Positions 24,452-34,367 of a DNA stretch of 43,699 bases are shown piece after piece. Positions within the stretch are counted from its first letter, which is position 1, and each line of letters opens with the position of its first letter. The notes beneath the pieces are model-generated. The model was not told the origin of the DNA. It ran no database searches and saw only the letters and a list, made by a program, of their open reading frames with translations. A program made the translations under genes and the position numbers. Source of the DNA: Prevotella sp. (GTDB lineage: Bacteria > Bacteroidota > Bacteroidia > Bacteroidales > Bacteroidaceae); the NCBI GenBank assembly GCA_022732315.1, contig JAIJUV010000004.1:1-43699 (forward strand), read 5' to 3'.

Positions 24452-27088
24452 TTACCACTGTGGAACAGCGAAGAGGCTATGAACAGTGAACTTAGCGCGC
24501 ATAGACTTATTAAAGCCCAGCTCTCGCATCAAATCACCATCCTTGACACCAAATGCACAATTATCCTTTGTAGCACCATAGCAATTAAACAATTCCAAAC
24601 GATACTTAGGATTCTCATTGGAATCAATCACCTTAGACTTATCGTAAGAAACAGCCTTACCGTCAAGATAGAACTCATCCAAAGTACTGTGTGTGCCTGG
24701 GAAGAAACCATAAAGGTCAGCAAGCTCGATAAAGGTCATGATAGTACCACCTTCAAAGCCAGAACCTTCATAAGTCATATCAAACTGATTGTTCTCTAGA
24801 GAGTATTGCCCCTTGTCACTCTTGACAACTTTCAAGGTAGAACCATCGTTATATCCCCACAACTGAGCCTCACCTTCACCCCAGCCACGAACGGCATTGA
24901 ATGTAGGAGTATAGACACCAGTACCATCACTAGTTGTAGAAACTACAGTGAATGTTACCTCCAAGGTTTTATTGAAGGCAAGAGCAGGTTCACCTGCGTC
25001 ACCAGGACCGCCACTAGCGCGGAATGGGGAATTCTGAGCAGTACCAGTACCCCAGATATTGAACAACTCTATACGATAGTTGCCGTTAGGCTCGAGGGCA
25101 CCATAATGGAACTTGTTGGCATCAAACTTCAAATCCTGTCCATCAGCCTTGATAGCATCAATACGAACCAACGCTTTAGGATATTTTGCAGCAAAGCCTT
25201 CCAAATCAAGAACGTAAACCTTACCATTGGTACGGGCTTCTGTTGTTTCAAGTTTAACTGTATATTGACCAACAGCCTTTGAGCCACCAGAAACGACAGT
25301 TGAAGCGCCATCCCAGTTGCCTCCATCACCCCAAGCAGTCAACTTGGCAACATAGCCATTCTTGACATCAGAGGTTACATAGTTATAAATCATCAGCTGA
25401 CCATCACCAGAACGGATTACACCCAACTGAAGTGCCTCATCAGAAAGAGACATCACCTTGATCTTGGTTTCATCAGTACGGGTGATACCACCGATATACT
25501 CTACTGCATTCAGAGGGTCAATGGTCATTGTGATTGTCTTATTCTTCTCATCAACGGTAAATGTACCTTCAGAATCCTTATAAGAACCATCAGCCTGAAC
25601 CTGATGAACCTTTACCTTATCATTGCCATCTTCATCCTGATAGAATGTCATGGTTCCCTGACAGTGGTCTGCACTACTGATAGCCCAGGAAATTGAAGCG
25701 AAATCGGCATCCCAGCCTGTGGTTTCACCCACAACCGGCTGATTATTGGTATAAGAAGCCCAACATGCATCCTTGCCATAGAAGAATACAGGACCAACAA
25801 ACTTATAATGAGATCCATCTGGTTTCAAGTCAAACTCCCAAGTATTATACAACTTCTCCTTAACAAACTTCACGTTCTTAGCCACAGACACAGGACGGAT
25901 AGCCAATGCCTGATAAACAGGAGTAGTAGTACGGCGTGCAGAATTCTGATCGAAGCTGTATGCCATGGCAAATCGGTTGTCGGTGGCATTGATAGAACCA
26001 GAGAGATAGTAACCGTTCAAGCCCTCGCCGGAAACATTGCCCTGAGTACGGGTACCTGCTGCAGGCAAGAAGATGGAATTACCATTAGGACCGGTAAACT
26101 TGTAACCGGCTACATGATTCTCGGTATCCTCTACCCATTCTTTCTTACACTCAGTGAAGAGTTCCTCAAATTCATCGATGGTTGGCATGGTAACCCATGA
26201 ACCATATACCTTATTGGCAACATCGCGGTCGGTCTTATAGATATCAGCAGAAGCATAATCTTCCAGATTGATAGATGTCTGGAAACCAGTCATATCACCA
26301 AATCCGAAGAGACCACCCAGCTGCTTCTCATCAGAAGCACCTACATTATACTTAGCCCACTTGGTAGAAAGACCCAAGTCTACGAGGTCAGTATCAGGAT
26401 TGAAATCAGCAGGAGCAGTTGTGAAGGTACGGTCTTCACCATACACTGTACCATTGCCGAGGTCGAGATAGGCAGTATAGTGGTAAGTTGTATTAGGCAA
26501 CAAACCCTCTGCCTTGATTTCGTAATTGTCATTGATGCCGGCAGCAACGATGCGAACACCGGCACGAACATTCTCAGAACCCTCTACACCAGAGATCACG
26601 ATACCGCTGGTAGCCGACTGAGGAGCCTTCTCCAACTTACCGGTCAGGATAACAGAATTGGCTGTCAAATCCTTCGGATCACCGGTGATAGCCTTGGCAT
26701 CGGTCATGATGGCACTCTGCACAGAACCTTTGTAGGTTACTCTGCCCTGCAAGGTAACATAAGCCTGATAGTAAACCACATCACCTGGCATACCTGAAAC
26801 CGTAGCCTGGAACTCACTGCTACCGGAAGCAGCTACCTTCTCACTCAAATTATCTTCGCTCTTACCATAGTAGAAGCCTAATGCATAGGCACTGGCATTC
26901 TGCTCTTCGAGACCCTTTACCGTACCATGGAATGTAGCGGATGTCACGGTCACATCAGCAGAACCTGTTGTCACCGACTCGTCGGTGAGTAGCGGAGTAT
27001 TGCTGATAGAATAATCATCATCGCTACAGCCTGCCATGAAGATACCCATGACGAAGGCTATAATTCCGTATAATATTTTATTCTTCAT
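24452..27088 (-). CDS. Multidomain surface lipoprotein (FN3-like, FISUMP, duplicated modules)
   Basis: An 878-residue lipoprotein (lipobox MAGCSDDD). Two FN3-like domains (about 35-130 and 131-228) precede a FISUMP-type domain (about 235-405; VDLGLSTKWAKYNVGASD, GSWVTMPTIDEFEELF, FLPAAGTRTQG). After a middle region (about 410-585; WEFDLKPDGSHYKFVGP) come two related C-terminal modules (about 590-735 and 745-875) that share the pattern NYRIELFNIWG...ALAFNKTLEVTFTV / KYRLELFNCYG...ELGFNKSMRAKFTV. No hydrolase motif is evident. Placed between a SusE-like lipoprotein and GH5, it is likely a surface glycan-binding protein. It follows the previous gene by 18 bases. Confidence 0.78.
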   Translation of the reverse strand: MKNKILYGIIAFVMGIFMAGCSDDDYSISNTPLLTDESVTTGSADVTVTSATFHGTVKGLEEQNASAYALGFYYGKSEDNLSEKVAASGSSEFQATVSGMPGDVVYYQAYVTLQGRVTYKGSVQSAIMTDAKAITGDPKDLTANSVILTGKLEKAPQSATSGIVISGVEGSENVRAGVRIVAAGINDNYEIKAEGLLPNTTYHYTAYLDLGNGTVYGEDRTFTTAPADFNPDTDLVDLGLSTKWAKYNVGASDEKQLGGLFGFGDMTGFQTSINLEDYASADIYKTDRDVANKVYGSWVTMPTIDEFEELFTECKKEWVEDTENHVAGYKFTGPNGNSIFLPAAGTRTQGNVSGEGLNGYYLSGSINATDNRFAMAYSFDQNSARRTTTPVYQALAIRPVSVAKNVKFVKEKLYNTWEFDLKPDGSHYKFVGPVFFYGKDACWASYTNNQPVVGETTGWDADFASISWAISSADHCQGTMTFYQDEDGNDKVKVHQVQADGSYKDSEGTFTVDEKNKTITMTIDPLNAVEYIGGITRTDETKIKVMSLSDEALQLGVIRSGDGQLMIYNYVTSDVKNGYVAKLTAWGDGGNWDGASTVVSGGSKAVGQYTVKLETTEARTNGKVYVLDLEGFAAKYPKALVRIDAIKADGQDLKFDANKFHYGALEPNGNYRIELFNIWGTGTAQNSPFRASGGPGDAGEPALAFNKTLEVTFTVVSTTSDGTGVYTPTFNAVRGWGEGEAQLWGYNDGSTLKVVKSDKGQYSLENNQFDMTYEGSGFEGGTIMTFIELADLYGFFPGTHSTLDEFYLDGKAVSYDKSKVIDSNENPKYRLELFNCYGATKDNCAFGVKDGDLMRELGFNKSMRAKFTVHSLFAVPQW

Positions 27089-27106
27089 AAGTTTGCGCTA
27101 TTAAAG

Positions 27107-29140
27107 TTATTGAATTGTGCAGGAAACAATCTCAATGTCGATGTTGTCGGTTGAGCCACCGTAGTCGCCAAAACCATCCAACTGAACAGACAAGTCGAGA
27201 CAGGTTGCTATGAATGTCTGTGTAGAACCAGTGGTATTGGTAAGTGAAACCGTAGTCTCACCGCCATTGGTATCTACAACAACTGCATCGGCGAGGTCGA
27301 AAGCACCTGGTTCCCATGTGGTCTTGATATTGTTATCAATCAAGGCACACTTAGGAGTCTTGCTCCATGTCACGCCACCCTTAATCTTAAAGGTAACGGT
27401 GATGGTCTGGTTCTTCTTCAGCTTCACAGACTTCACATCCTTGAAGAGTCCCTTGCCTGTTTCACCATAATGGTGGAAGCCGACGCGGAGACAACCATTC
27501 TCAACCCACATGATACCCTCGTTGTGGATGATGGAATTGTCGATAGCCACCTTGGTAGGACCTACTGGACCTGTAGCAATCTTCTTGTAAGCCAACTTAG
27601 CCACGAGGTATGAGTTAACCAAACCATTCTCGTCCTTTGTCTCAGGAATACCGATGGTGAGATACTGATCATCAGCAGAGTTGCCAAGGATATAGAACTG
27701 CTTGCCCTTCAATTCGATGGTGCGCTTATCGCCAGCCACGGCAAATACAGAGATTTCCTTATCGAAGGTCATGGTATTCTCGGTGATTTTCACCTTACCA
27801 TCTACCTCGCCACATTCATAATTGTAAGAGCCGTCAGAAGCCTTGCTAATTGTCAACTCGAAGTTATCGAGAGCCTTGTCGTCAAGAGCTGGAGCCCATG
27901 TGGTATTATACTTGCCACCCGTTACGCTCTCCCATGCCTTCACATTAGGTGAACCGTTCCACCACAGGAAGTCGTATGGAGTCTCTGAATTCAAGTTGAA
28001 AGTCATCTTGCTACCTACATACTTGTCGCCATTGATATCGGCAGTAAACAAGTCGGTATGGATATTCTCGAAGGTAGGAAGAATTGGCTTCGCTGTCGCT
28101 ATCAAGTTCTGGTCTGCCTTAGGGATGCAGGCACCCTTGGTGGCAATCACATCTTCTGAAACGAAGTTCCATACAATATACCAGTTACCCTCTGAATTGG
28201 TACGTTTTGTTACCAACTGAAGGAGGTAAGGAGTCAACTCGATAATCTGAATGTCCTGAGTATAGTTGGAGCAAACAGCATCAAAACCTGTATTATGCAT
28301 GGCATAGCAGTCGTTGAAAGTGATGGTAGGCTTGGTCTTGTCACCCAATCCCAGATTGAACTTACCCACCATGTTGCTACCTGTGCTGGCACCCTTCTCG
28401 CCCGACTCACCACGATACATGGTAGCCACACAACCATTCTTAGCATCCATGCTGAAGGTCATGTAAGAATCCATGTAAGGATCGGTCTCTGGAATCAACC
28501 AGCTCTGGAATCCTGGATCCCAGTTTGGTTTCCAGTTGTCAGAACCGAAGAGGATGTCCTTATAGACACCATTAGCCTCTTCGTCAGCAGTATAGCCCTT
28601 ACCGTCGCCATCAGGATCGTAAGGAGAGCAATACATCACAGGACCCGTACAGCGGCCGATATTGTAATTGCCATCGCAAGGATACCATTTCTTGCTGACA
28701 CCCGCAGCAAGCGTCTCGGCAGATGGGAACGCCTCGCCCGTCTTGTAATCCTTGTCAGCCAGGAGGAACCACTTGTCATCGCTCAGGAGTGAGAAGTCGT
28801 TCTGTGAAAGACTCAACTTATAAGGCTCACCATAAACGATACCACCAGGAGTTTCCACACCAAAGGTTACCTCATAATCGCCGGCGAAAGGCAATTCTAC
28901 ATCCAAAGCCTGCTGCGACTTACGCCCCACCGGAGTTACCCAAAGCGGAGTGGCATCAGGAATCTTGGATTCCAGCTTCACGATGTTACCCTCTATGGTA
29001 ACCGTATAAGCCTTACCCTCCACCAAATCTTCTGGAGAGTATGTCTTCTTGCCAAATCCGAAATCTTCTGGAGAACAAGATGCCAACAAGAAGACTGCCA
29101 TGGCAACAAGAAGCGTATATATAAGATTATGTATTTTCAT
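27107..29140 (-). CDS. SusE/SGBP-position surface lipoprotein
   Basis: A 677-residue lipoprotein (lipobox LLASCSPEDFG). A PKD/Ig-like N-terminal domain (about 30-115, with VTPVGRKSQQALDVELPFAGDYEVTFGV in pieces) is followed by a large Trp- and Asp-rich region with aromatic clusters (KWYPCDGNYNIG, DNWKPNWDPGFQSW, WNGSPNVKAWESV) and a C-terminal beta-sandwich (about 535-677). I do not recognise a named family beyond the N-terminal domain. It sits directly downstream of SusD, where SusE/SGBP proteins are found, and is probably a polysaccharide-binding surface protein. The spacing to the SusD stop is 42 bases, so it is in the same operon. Confidence 0.78.
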   Translation of the reverse strand: MKIHNLIYTLLVAMAVFLLASCSPEDFGFGKKTYSPEDLVEGKAYTVTIEGNIVKLESKIPDATPLWVTPVGRKSQQALDVELPFAGDYEVTFGVETPGGIVYGEPYKLSLSQNDFSLLSDDKWFLLADKDYKTGEAFPSAETLAAGVSKKWYPCDGNYNIGRCTGPVMYCSPYDPDGDGKGYTADEEANGVYKDILFGSDNWKPNWDPGFQSWLIPETDPYMDSYMTFSMDAKNGCVATMYRGESGEKGASTGSNMVGKFNLGLGDKTKPTITFNDCYAMHNTGFDAVCSNYTQDIQIIELTPYLLQLVTKRTNSEGNWYIVWNFVSEDVIATKGACIPKADQNLIATAKPILPTFENIHTDLFTADINGDKYVGSKMTFNLNSETPYDFLWWNGSPNVKAWESVTGGKYNTTWAPALDDKALDNFELTISKASDGSYNYECGEVDGKVKITENTMTFDKEISVFAVAGDKRTIELKGKQFYILGNSADDQYLTIGIPETKDENGLVNSYLVAKLAYKKIATGPVGPTKVAIDNSIIHNEGIMWVENGCLRVGFHHYGETGKGLFKDVKSVKLKKNQTITVTFKIKGGVTWSKTPKCALIDNNIKTTWEPGAFDLADAVVVDTNGGETTVSLTNTTGSTQTFIATCLDLSVQLDGFGDYGGSTDNIDIEIVSCTIQ

Positions 29141-29182
29141 ATCTTCTTATTATTAAATGTTTATTATATTACCTACCCCGCT

Positions 29183-30859
29183 TTACCATCCGGCATTCTG
29201 AGTAAGAACGTTACCGGAAAGCGTAATCTGAGTATTAGGAATCTGCATCAGACCCTTCTTGCTGGTAAAGTTGTCAACAGCAAACTTGGTTGCTGTCTCT
29301 ATTCCACCATTCTTGACCTTGGCACCATTCTGAGCCTTGGCAATCTCCTGTGCTGCGTATGAACCATCCTTGCCATAACGCATCAAATCCCAGTAGTGAA
29401 CACCCTCGAAAGCCAATTCGATGGCACGCTCCTTGCGGATATTCTCAATGCTGTAATCTTCCGGTTCAAGACCCACACGGGCACGGACCTTGTTCAAACC
29501 ATCGGCTGTACCATTCAACTCAGAGTGCATCAAGAGTACATCAGCATAGCGCATGATAGTATAATCCTGATAGTAGGTGATGTTCTGATGCTGCTCACCC
29601 AACTTGAAACCCACCTCCTGGCGAGTGCCATCGGCAAAGCACATTGGGGCATACTTGCGGGTATAATAACCCGTATACTCATAAGAATCAGACTCATCAG
29701 CAGTGAAACCGGCATCCTTGCAGCTCCATACACAGGCACTGAAACGAGGATCGTTTCTGAACTGTTCTACAAAATAAGGAGTAACCGGGCAAGCACCCCA
29801 ACCACTGGCGATGCATATATCAGTAGCACAACGGTTACGAGGACCGAGATATACAGAGAAGGTATTACCATCTTCATTGCCATTGTAATCGTGGGTAGAG
29901 TTCAGCTTCAGGTTCAAGACAATCTCCTTAGAAAGGCTACCCTGTCCTGCCTTCCAGGTCTTTCCGTCATACCACTTGCCTGCATAGGTTGTTTCCCAGG
30001 CATAGTTGCCTGTAGAAGAAGCATCCTTGGTACAAGATGGCATCCAGAAATCGGCATAGTTCTTCTCCAACTCATAGCCACCGTTTTCTACCACATCATT
30101 GATGGCAGCAGTAGCCTCAGCCTTGGAACAAGCAGGATGCTCTTCGCCATAATAACCTGTATAATAAAGGTACGCGCGAGCCAACAATGCCTCAGCAGCA
30201 TACTTGGTGATGCGACCATCATTGGAATCACGGTCCTTCAACGGATAAGCAGCAGCAGGAATATTGGCAGCAGCAAACTTCAAGTCATCGAAGATGGCCT
30301 GATATACTTCCTTCACTGGAGTACGTGGAACGTTAGCCTCTGAAGGTTCGAGCAACAAAGGCACATCACCAAACAAACGGGCCAAGTCGAAATACAGGAT
30401 GCCACGAAGCGCACGAGCCTCACCCATGATACGGCCTTCTGTCTTGGTATCACCATTCCAGTTGATGGTAGCATCAGCCTGAATCAACTGATTGCAACGG
30501 AAGATAGCCTGATAATAATTCTTCCAATCCGTATTGAAGAGATCTGTATAAGATGGTGCGATGGACAAATCAAACTGGTCGATGGCATTATTGTTCTTGG
30601 CATCAGAAAGTCCCAAGCCAGCGAAAGCCTGCTCAGAAGCAAACTCAGCCGTCAGGTACATACCGACACCTTCAGCGCTCAATGTACGCTGCCATCCATC
30701 ATAGCAGCCCACAAGATCCATGTCTGCTGCAGCTGGTGTGCTGTAAGCAGTCTCGGAATTCATCTTTGTCTTAGATGAAGTGTCCAGGAAGTCATCGCAT
30801 GACGTCAAAGCCAGGGAAGAGAGAATCAGGGCACTCATCAATATATGTTTCTTATTCAT
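29183..30859 (-). CDS. SusD-like glycan-binding lipoprotein, second pair
   Basis: I start this gene at the ATG at 30859 (MNKKHILMSALIL..., about 558 residues) because it begins a proper lipoprotein signal (lipobox ALTSCDDFLD); a longer frame to 30889 would overlap the SusC stop and add ten polar residues ahead of the signal. SusD signatures include ARALRGILYFDLARLFGDVPLL, in two parts, GRITKYAAEALLARAYLYY, and QDYTIMRYADVLLMHSE followed by IRKERAIELAFEGVHYWDLMRYG. The protein ends in the usual 'LTQNAGW' tail. It partners the SusC gene 19 bases upstream. The Trp/Tyr-rich segment around residues 270-340 is a plausible glycan platform. Confidence 0.93.
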   Translation of the reverse strand: MNKKHILMSALILSSLALTSCDDFLDTSSKTKMNSETAYSTPAAADMDLVGCYDGWQRTLSAEGVGMYLTAEFASEQAFAGLGLSDAKNNNAIDQFDLSIAPSYTDLFNTDWKNYYQAIFRCNQLIQADATINWNGDTKTEGRIMGEARALRGILYFDLARLFGDVPLLLEPSEANVPRTPVKEVYQAIFDDLKFAAANIPAAAYPLKDRDSNDGRITKYAAEALLARAYLYYTGYYGEEHPACSKAEATAAINDVVENGGYELEKNYADFWMPSCTKDASSTGNYAWETTYAGKWYDGKTWKAGQGSLSKEIVLNLKLNSTHDYNGNEDGNTFSVYLGPRNRCATDICIASGWGACPVTPYFVEQFRNDPRFSACVWSCKDAGFTADESDSYEYTGYYTRKYAPMCFADGTRQEVGFKLGEQHQNITYYQDYTIMRYADVLLMHSELNGTADGLNKVRARVGLEPEDYSIENIRKERAIELAFEGVHYWDLMRYGKDGSYAAQEIAKAQNGAKVKNGGIETATKFAVDNFTSKKGLMQIPNTQITLSGNVLTQNAGW

Positions 30860-30878
30860 ATTACTTTCTGTTAAAGAG

Positions 30879-33800
30879 TTAGAATGCAAGATTTAAACCA
30901 ACGATGAAAGTACGTGGATGTGGATAGTAACCCATATCAACTCCTGATACCCAGGAATCGCTGCTGTTACCATCTGTACCATTGAATGAACCGATTTCCG
31001 GATCCATACCATCATACTTGGTCAAAGTAAAGAGATTCTGCACCTGGAAATAGAGGCGCATCTTAGAGAGTCCCTTCCAAGAGATGAGCTTCTTGAAATC
31101 GTAGCCCATGGTAAGGTTCTGCAAACGGATGTAGTCGCCATCCTGCAAGTAGAGGTCTGAGAACAACCAGTTACCTACATCTCCGTATGTAACACGAGGA
31201 ATCTCATTGCTTGTACCCTCACCTGTCCAGCGCTTCAGGATTCTGCGGCTGTAGTTAGCCTGAGAAGAGTCAGGGTTACGATAAGACTGTGCAATCTGGA
31301 AACCGGCTGCACCTGTAAAGTTAGCACTCAGGTCAAAGCCCTTCCATGCCAGGTTGAAATTGAAACCGAAAGTATACTTAGGAAGGCCATTACCCAAGTC
31401 AACCTTATCACTGGCATTGATAACGCCATCATGATTCACGTCAACATACTTCACGTCACCAGGCTTTACATCTGCCTGATAAATACCGTTACCGGCAGCT
31501 ATCCAATCGTTGATTTCCTTCTGGTTCTGGAAGAGTCCAGCAGTCTTGTAACCCCAGAAGTAACCGATGGCGTGACCATTCTCTGCACGATAGAACTCCT
31601 CGGCGTTCGAATAAATCTGATTGTCCTTACCATGGATGATACCATCAAGGGTTGGGATATTACCTACTTCATTATGGTTGTAGGCAAAGTTGGCACCTAC
31701 ACTGTAAGTGAAATCTCTTCCGATGTTGTCATTCCATGAAAGTCCAACCTCAATACCCTTGTTCTTCACGTCGCCACCATTGATGACAGGACCGCCAGTA
31801 CCTGCAGTAGCCCGGATAGGAGCCTGAACCAACCAGTCCTTGGTGCTCTTGATATAACCATCGAGAGTCAAAGAAAGACGCTGACGGAGGAAACGGGCAT
31901 CCAAACCTACGTTATACTGCTCTGAAGTCTCCCACTTCACCTTCTCATTAGCCAAACGCTCTGTATAAGCACCCATCACCCAGGCATCGGTACCTCCAGT
32001 AGCACCAAAGTTGTAGTTGGTTTTGGATGTTGTAACAGGAGCCAGATACTGATAGCAGTTGATATTAGCATTACCAACCTGACCCCAAGAGAGACGGAGC
32101 TTCAGGAAATCCAACCAGGAAGCGGCTGACTTCATGAAATCTTCCTCGGTCAAAGTCCAACCGGCAGAAACTGATGGGAAATAACCCCAACGATGTCCCT
32201 TGGCAAACTTAGAAGAACCATCGGCACGCATGGTAGCATTCACCATGTAGCGATCCTTCCAAGACCAACCCAAACGGGCGAAGAAAGACTGACCACGGGT
32301 AGCATCGTAAGGACCACCACTAACCTTGCGGTCGGCATGTCCCTTCTCGGTATTCTCAACATAAGCATGCTCCCAGTCATCAAAACCTGCAGTCAGGTTC
32401 ACACCATAACTACCTGTTGACTCACCATCATACTTGGTAGTCTCACTACCCAGCAAGGCACTGATATGATGATCCTTGATATCGAAATCGTAAGTCAGGG
32501 TATTGGTCCAAACCAGGGAAGTACCATTGCCATTGCTCTGGTTCACCTTGGTGATACCATTACCGCTCTGAGGAGTAAACTTATAAATAGGAGTAAATGA
32601 ACGATAGTTAGAGCCACCATAGCTCAAACCGAATACGGTTTTGAACTTCAGGTTCTTGATAGGTTCAATCTGCACATATACATTCGCATCAACCGAAGTG
32701 TTCTTGCTCTGGTTGTAGCGATTCATCATCATAGTACCATAAGGGTTACCATCATTCTTGTTCCAGTCGGAATCAACGGTAGAATAATAGTTACCATTGG
32801 CGTCATAAACTGGAACCAGAGGAGAAGTAGAGAATGCGCTGCGGAGGTTGTTGTTGTAGATATTGCCGGTACCCATGCCACGGCTATCCTTATAGACAAA
32901 ACCTACATGTTCACCGATAACAACCAATCCATTCCACATCTTGTGTTCTGAATTGGCACGAAGGTTATACCTCTTATAATAAGAAACGTCAGAACCGCCG
33001 ATAAGACCGTCCTGTCCTGTATAACCACCAGAAATAGAATAAGTAGATGTCTTGCTACCACCGGTAAAAGCCAAACTGTGGCTAGTGGTCAAGGCACCAT
33101 TGTCTACAGCCTGGTCAATCCAGTCTGTATTATAAACATTACCATTTGCATCACGGATAGCACTGAGAGAAGTCCAGTCGATAGGCGACATGTATGAGTT
33201 CAGCAACGCCTCATCCATAATCTGCATATACTGGTTAGCATTGAGCATTTCAAACTTACGGCCCAAAGTCTGCCAACCAACATATCCATCGTAGGTAATC
33301 TTAGATACACCCTCCTTACCGCTCTTGGTAGTAACGAGGACTACACCATTGGCAGCCTGCGCACCATAGATAGCAGCAGAAGCAGCATCCTTCAAGACGT
33401 CGATGCTCTCGATGTCGGCAGGGTTCAAGGTTGTGATATCACCACCCACACCATCAATCAGATAAAGAGGCTGCGAATTACCTACAGTACCCAAACCACG
33501 GATGGTAACACTCATGGAAGCACCAGGCTGTCCAGAAGTAGAAACGATGTTAACACCAGGAGTCTGTCCCTGCATGGCAGAAAGAGGGTTGGTGGTGTTG
33601 AGTTTGGCGATGTCGTCACCCTTCAACTGAACGGTAGCACCTGTCACCAGCTTTTTCTTCTGAACACCATAACCAACGACAACCACCTCGTCGAGCGACT
33701 GCTTGTCTTCGAGGAGAGTTACGTTGATGACCGAACCAGTGACTTTCACCTTTTGGGTGATAAAGCCCAGGTAAGAAACTTCGAGCGTCTGTCCATTCTT

Positions 33801-34043
33801 TGCTGAGATGGTAAAGTTACCATCCAAGTCGGTTACGGCACCATTCTTCGTTCCCTCGACCATGACACTTGCACCAATCAATGGTTCATTGTCACTGCCA
33901 GAGATAACAGTACCCTTAACCGTTTGAGCATTGAGGACACCTGCTCCGATTCCTAGCATTGCCTGGATTGCCAACATGAGGGCTACCAGAGCAACCTTAC
34001 AGAGCATTCGGCTCTGCGAGAATTTCTGAGATGTTTTTCTCAT
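30879..34043 (-). CDS. SusC-like TonB-dependent transporter, second pair
   Basis: A 1054-residue outer-membrane transporter with an extended signal region (about 1-40, cut near LNAQ), carboxypeptidase-regulatory-like domain (about 42-115; EPLIGASVMVEGT), TonB box region LDEVVVVGYG, plug (about 125-230; VNIVSTSGQPGASMSVTIRG, VLKDAASAAIYGAQAANG) and barrel ending LNLAF. It heads the second, minus-strand operon with SusD, two surface lipoproteins, GH5 and the tandem-module protein. It is only moderately similar to the first SusC, so it probably handles a different oligosaccharide of the same or a co-occurring polymer. Confidence 0.94.
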   Translation of the reverse strand: MRKTSQKFSQSRMLCKVALVALMLAIQAMLGIGAGVLNAQTVKGTVISGSDNEPLIGASVMVEGTKNGAVTDLDGNFTISAKNGQTLEVSYLGFITQKVKVTGSVINVTLLEDKQSLDEVVVVGYGVQKKKLVTGATVQLKGDDIAKLNTTNPLSAMQGQTPGVNIVSTSGQPGASMSVTIRGLGTVGNSQPLYLIDGVGGDITTLNPADIESIDVLKDAASAAIYGAQAANGVVLVTTKSGKEGVSKITYDGYVGWQTLGRKFEMLNANQYMQIMDEALLNSYMSPIDWTSLSAIRDANGNVYNTDWIDQAVDNGALTTSHSLAFTGGSKTSTYSISGGYTGQDGLIGGSDVSYYKRYNLRANSEHKMWNGLVVIGEHVGFVYKDSRGMGTGNIYNNNLRSAFSTSPLVPVYDANGNYYSTVDSDWNKNDGNPYGTMMMNRYNQSKNTSVDANVYVQIEPIKNLKFKTVFGLSYGGSNYRSFTPIYKFTPQSGNGITKVNQSNGNGTSLVWTNTLTYDFDIKDHHISALLGSETTKYDGESTGSYGVNLTAGFDDWEHAYVENTEKGHADRKVSGGPYDATRGQSFFARLGWSWKDRYMVNATMRADGSSKFAKGHRWGYFPSVSAGWTLTEEDFMKSAASWLDFLKLRLSWGQVGNANINCYQYLAPVTTSKTNYNFGATGGTDAWVMGAYTERLANEKVKWETSEQYNVGLDARFLRQRLSLTLDGYIKSTKDWLVQAPIRATAGTGGPVINGGDVKNKGIEVGLSWNDNIGRDFTYSVGANFAYNHNEVGNIPTLDGIIHGKDNQIYSNAEEFYRAENGHAIGYFWGYKTAGLFQNQKEINDWIAAGNGIYQADVKPGDVKYVDVNHDGVINASDKVDLGNGLPKYTFGFNFNLAWKGFDLSANFTGAAGFQIAQSYRNPDSSQANYSRRILKRWTGEGTSNEIPRVTYGDVGNWLFSDLYLQDGDYIRLQNLTMGYDFKKLISWKGLSKMRLYFQVQNLFTLTKYDGMDPEIGSFNGTDGNSSDSWVSGVDMGYYPHPRTFIVGLNLAF

Positions 34044-34283
34044 AATTACGTTAGGTTTAAATTAATAATTGTTCATTTTTGGTTTAATATTGTTCCTATC
34101 ATTGGGTAGGTTCATATTGCCATATATAAATAAGGTGGAGCCGCTCCGAAGAGCGCCATGCCTTGATTTATCGTTGTGAAATTTGTTTTTGATGGGGCAA
34201 AGATAAGGAAAAAACAAATACGCATGGGGGCATTATTGTTAAAAGGATACGTATAAAATGTTGCATTATCCTCCTTTCTTAAC
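34044..34283 (-). promoter_or_regulatory. Leader and promoter region of the second SusC operon
   Basis: A minus-strand -7 box TATCTTTG is at 34198-34205, implying a leader of about 150 bases. Within the leader, 34142-34155 on the minus strand reads CGCTC-TTCG-GAGCG, a UUCG-tetraloop hairpin. The rest is AT-rich; no gene is supported here. Confidence 0.55.
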
Positions 34284-34324
34284 AAAAAAAGCACCAAAAC
34301 AGAGCATTTTATCTGTTTTGGTGC
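34284..34324 (-). terminator. Terminator of the sugar kinase gene
   Basis: GCACCAAAACAG / CTGTTTTGGTGC perfect stem with a short loop, followed on the minus strand by TTTTTTT. It lies about 45 bases after the kinase stop. Confidence 0.9.
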
Positions 34325-34367
34325 AGTATTTTCTTAAATTCTGATACTTTTCATAAAAAAGCTAAAC

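Noticed and set aside
30860..30889. Longer start for the second SusD gene
   Set aside because: It would overlap the SusC stop and place polar residues before the lipoprotein signal.
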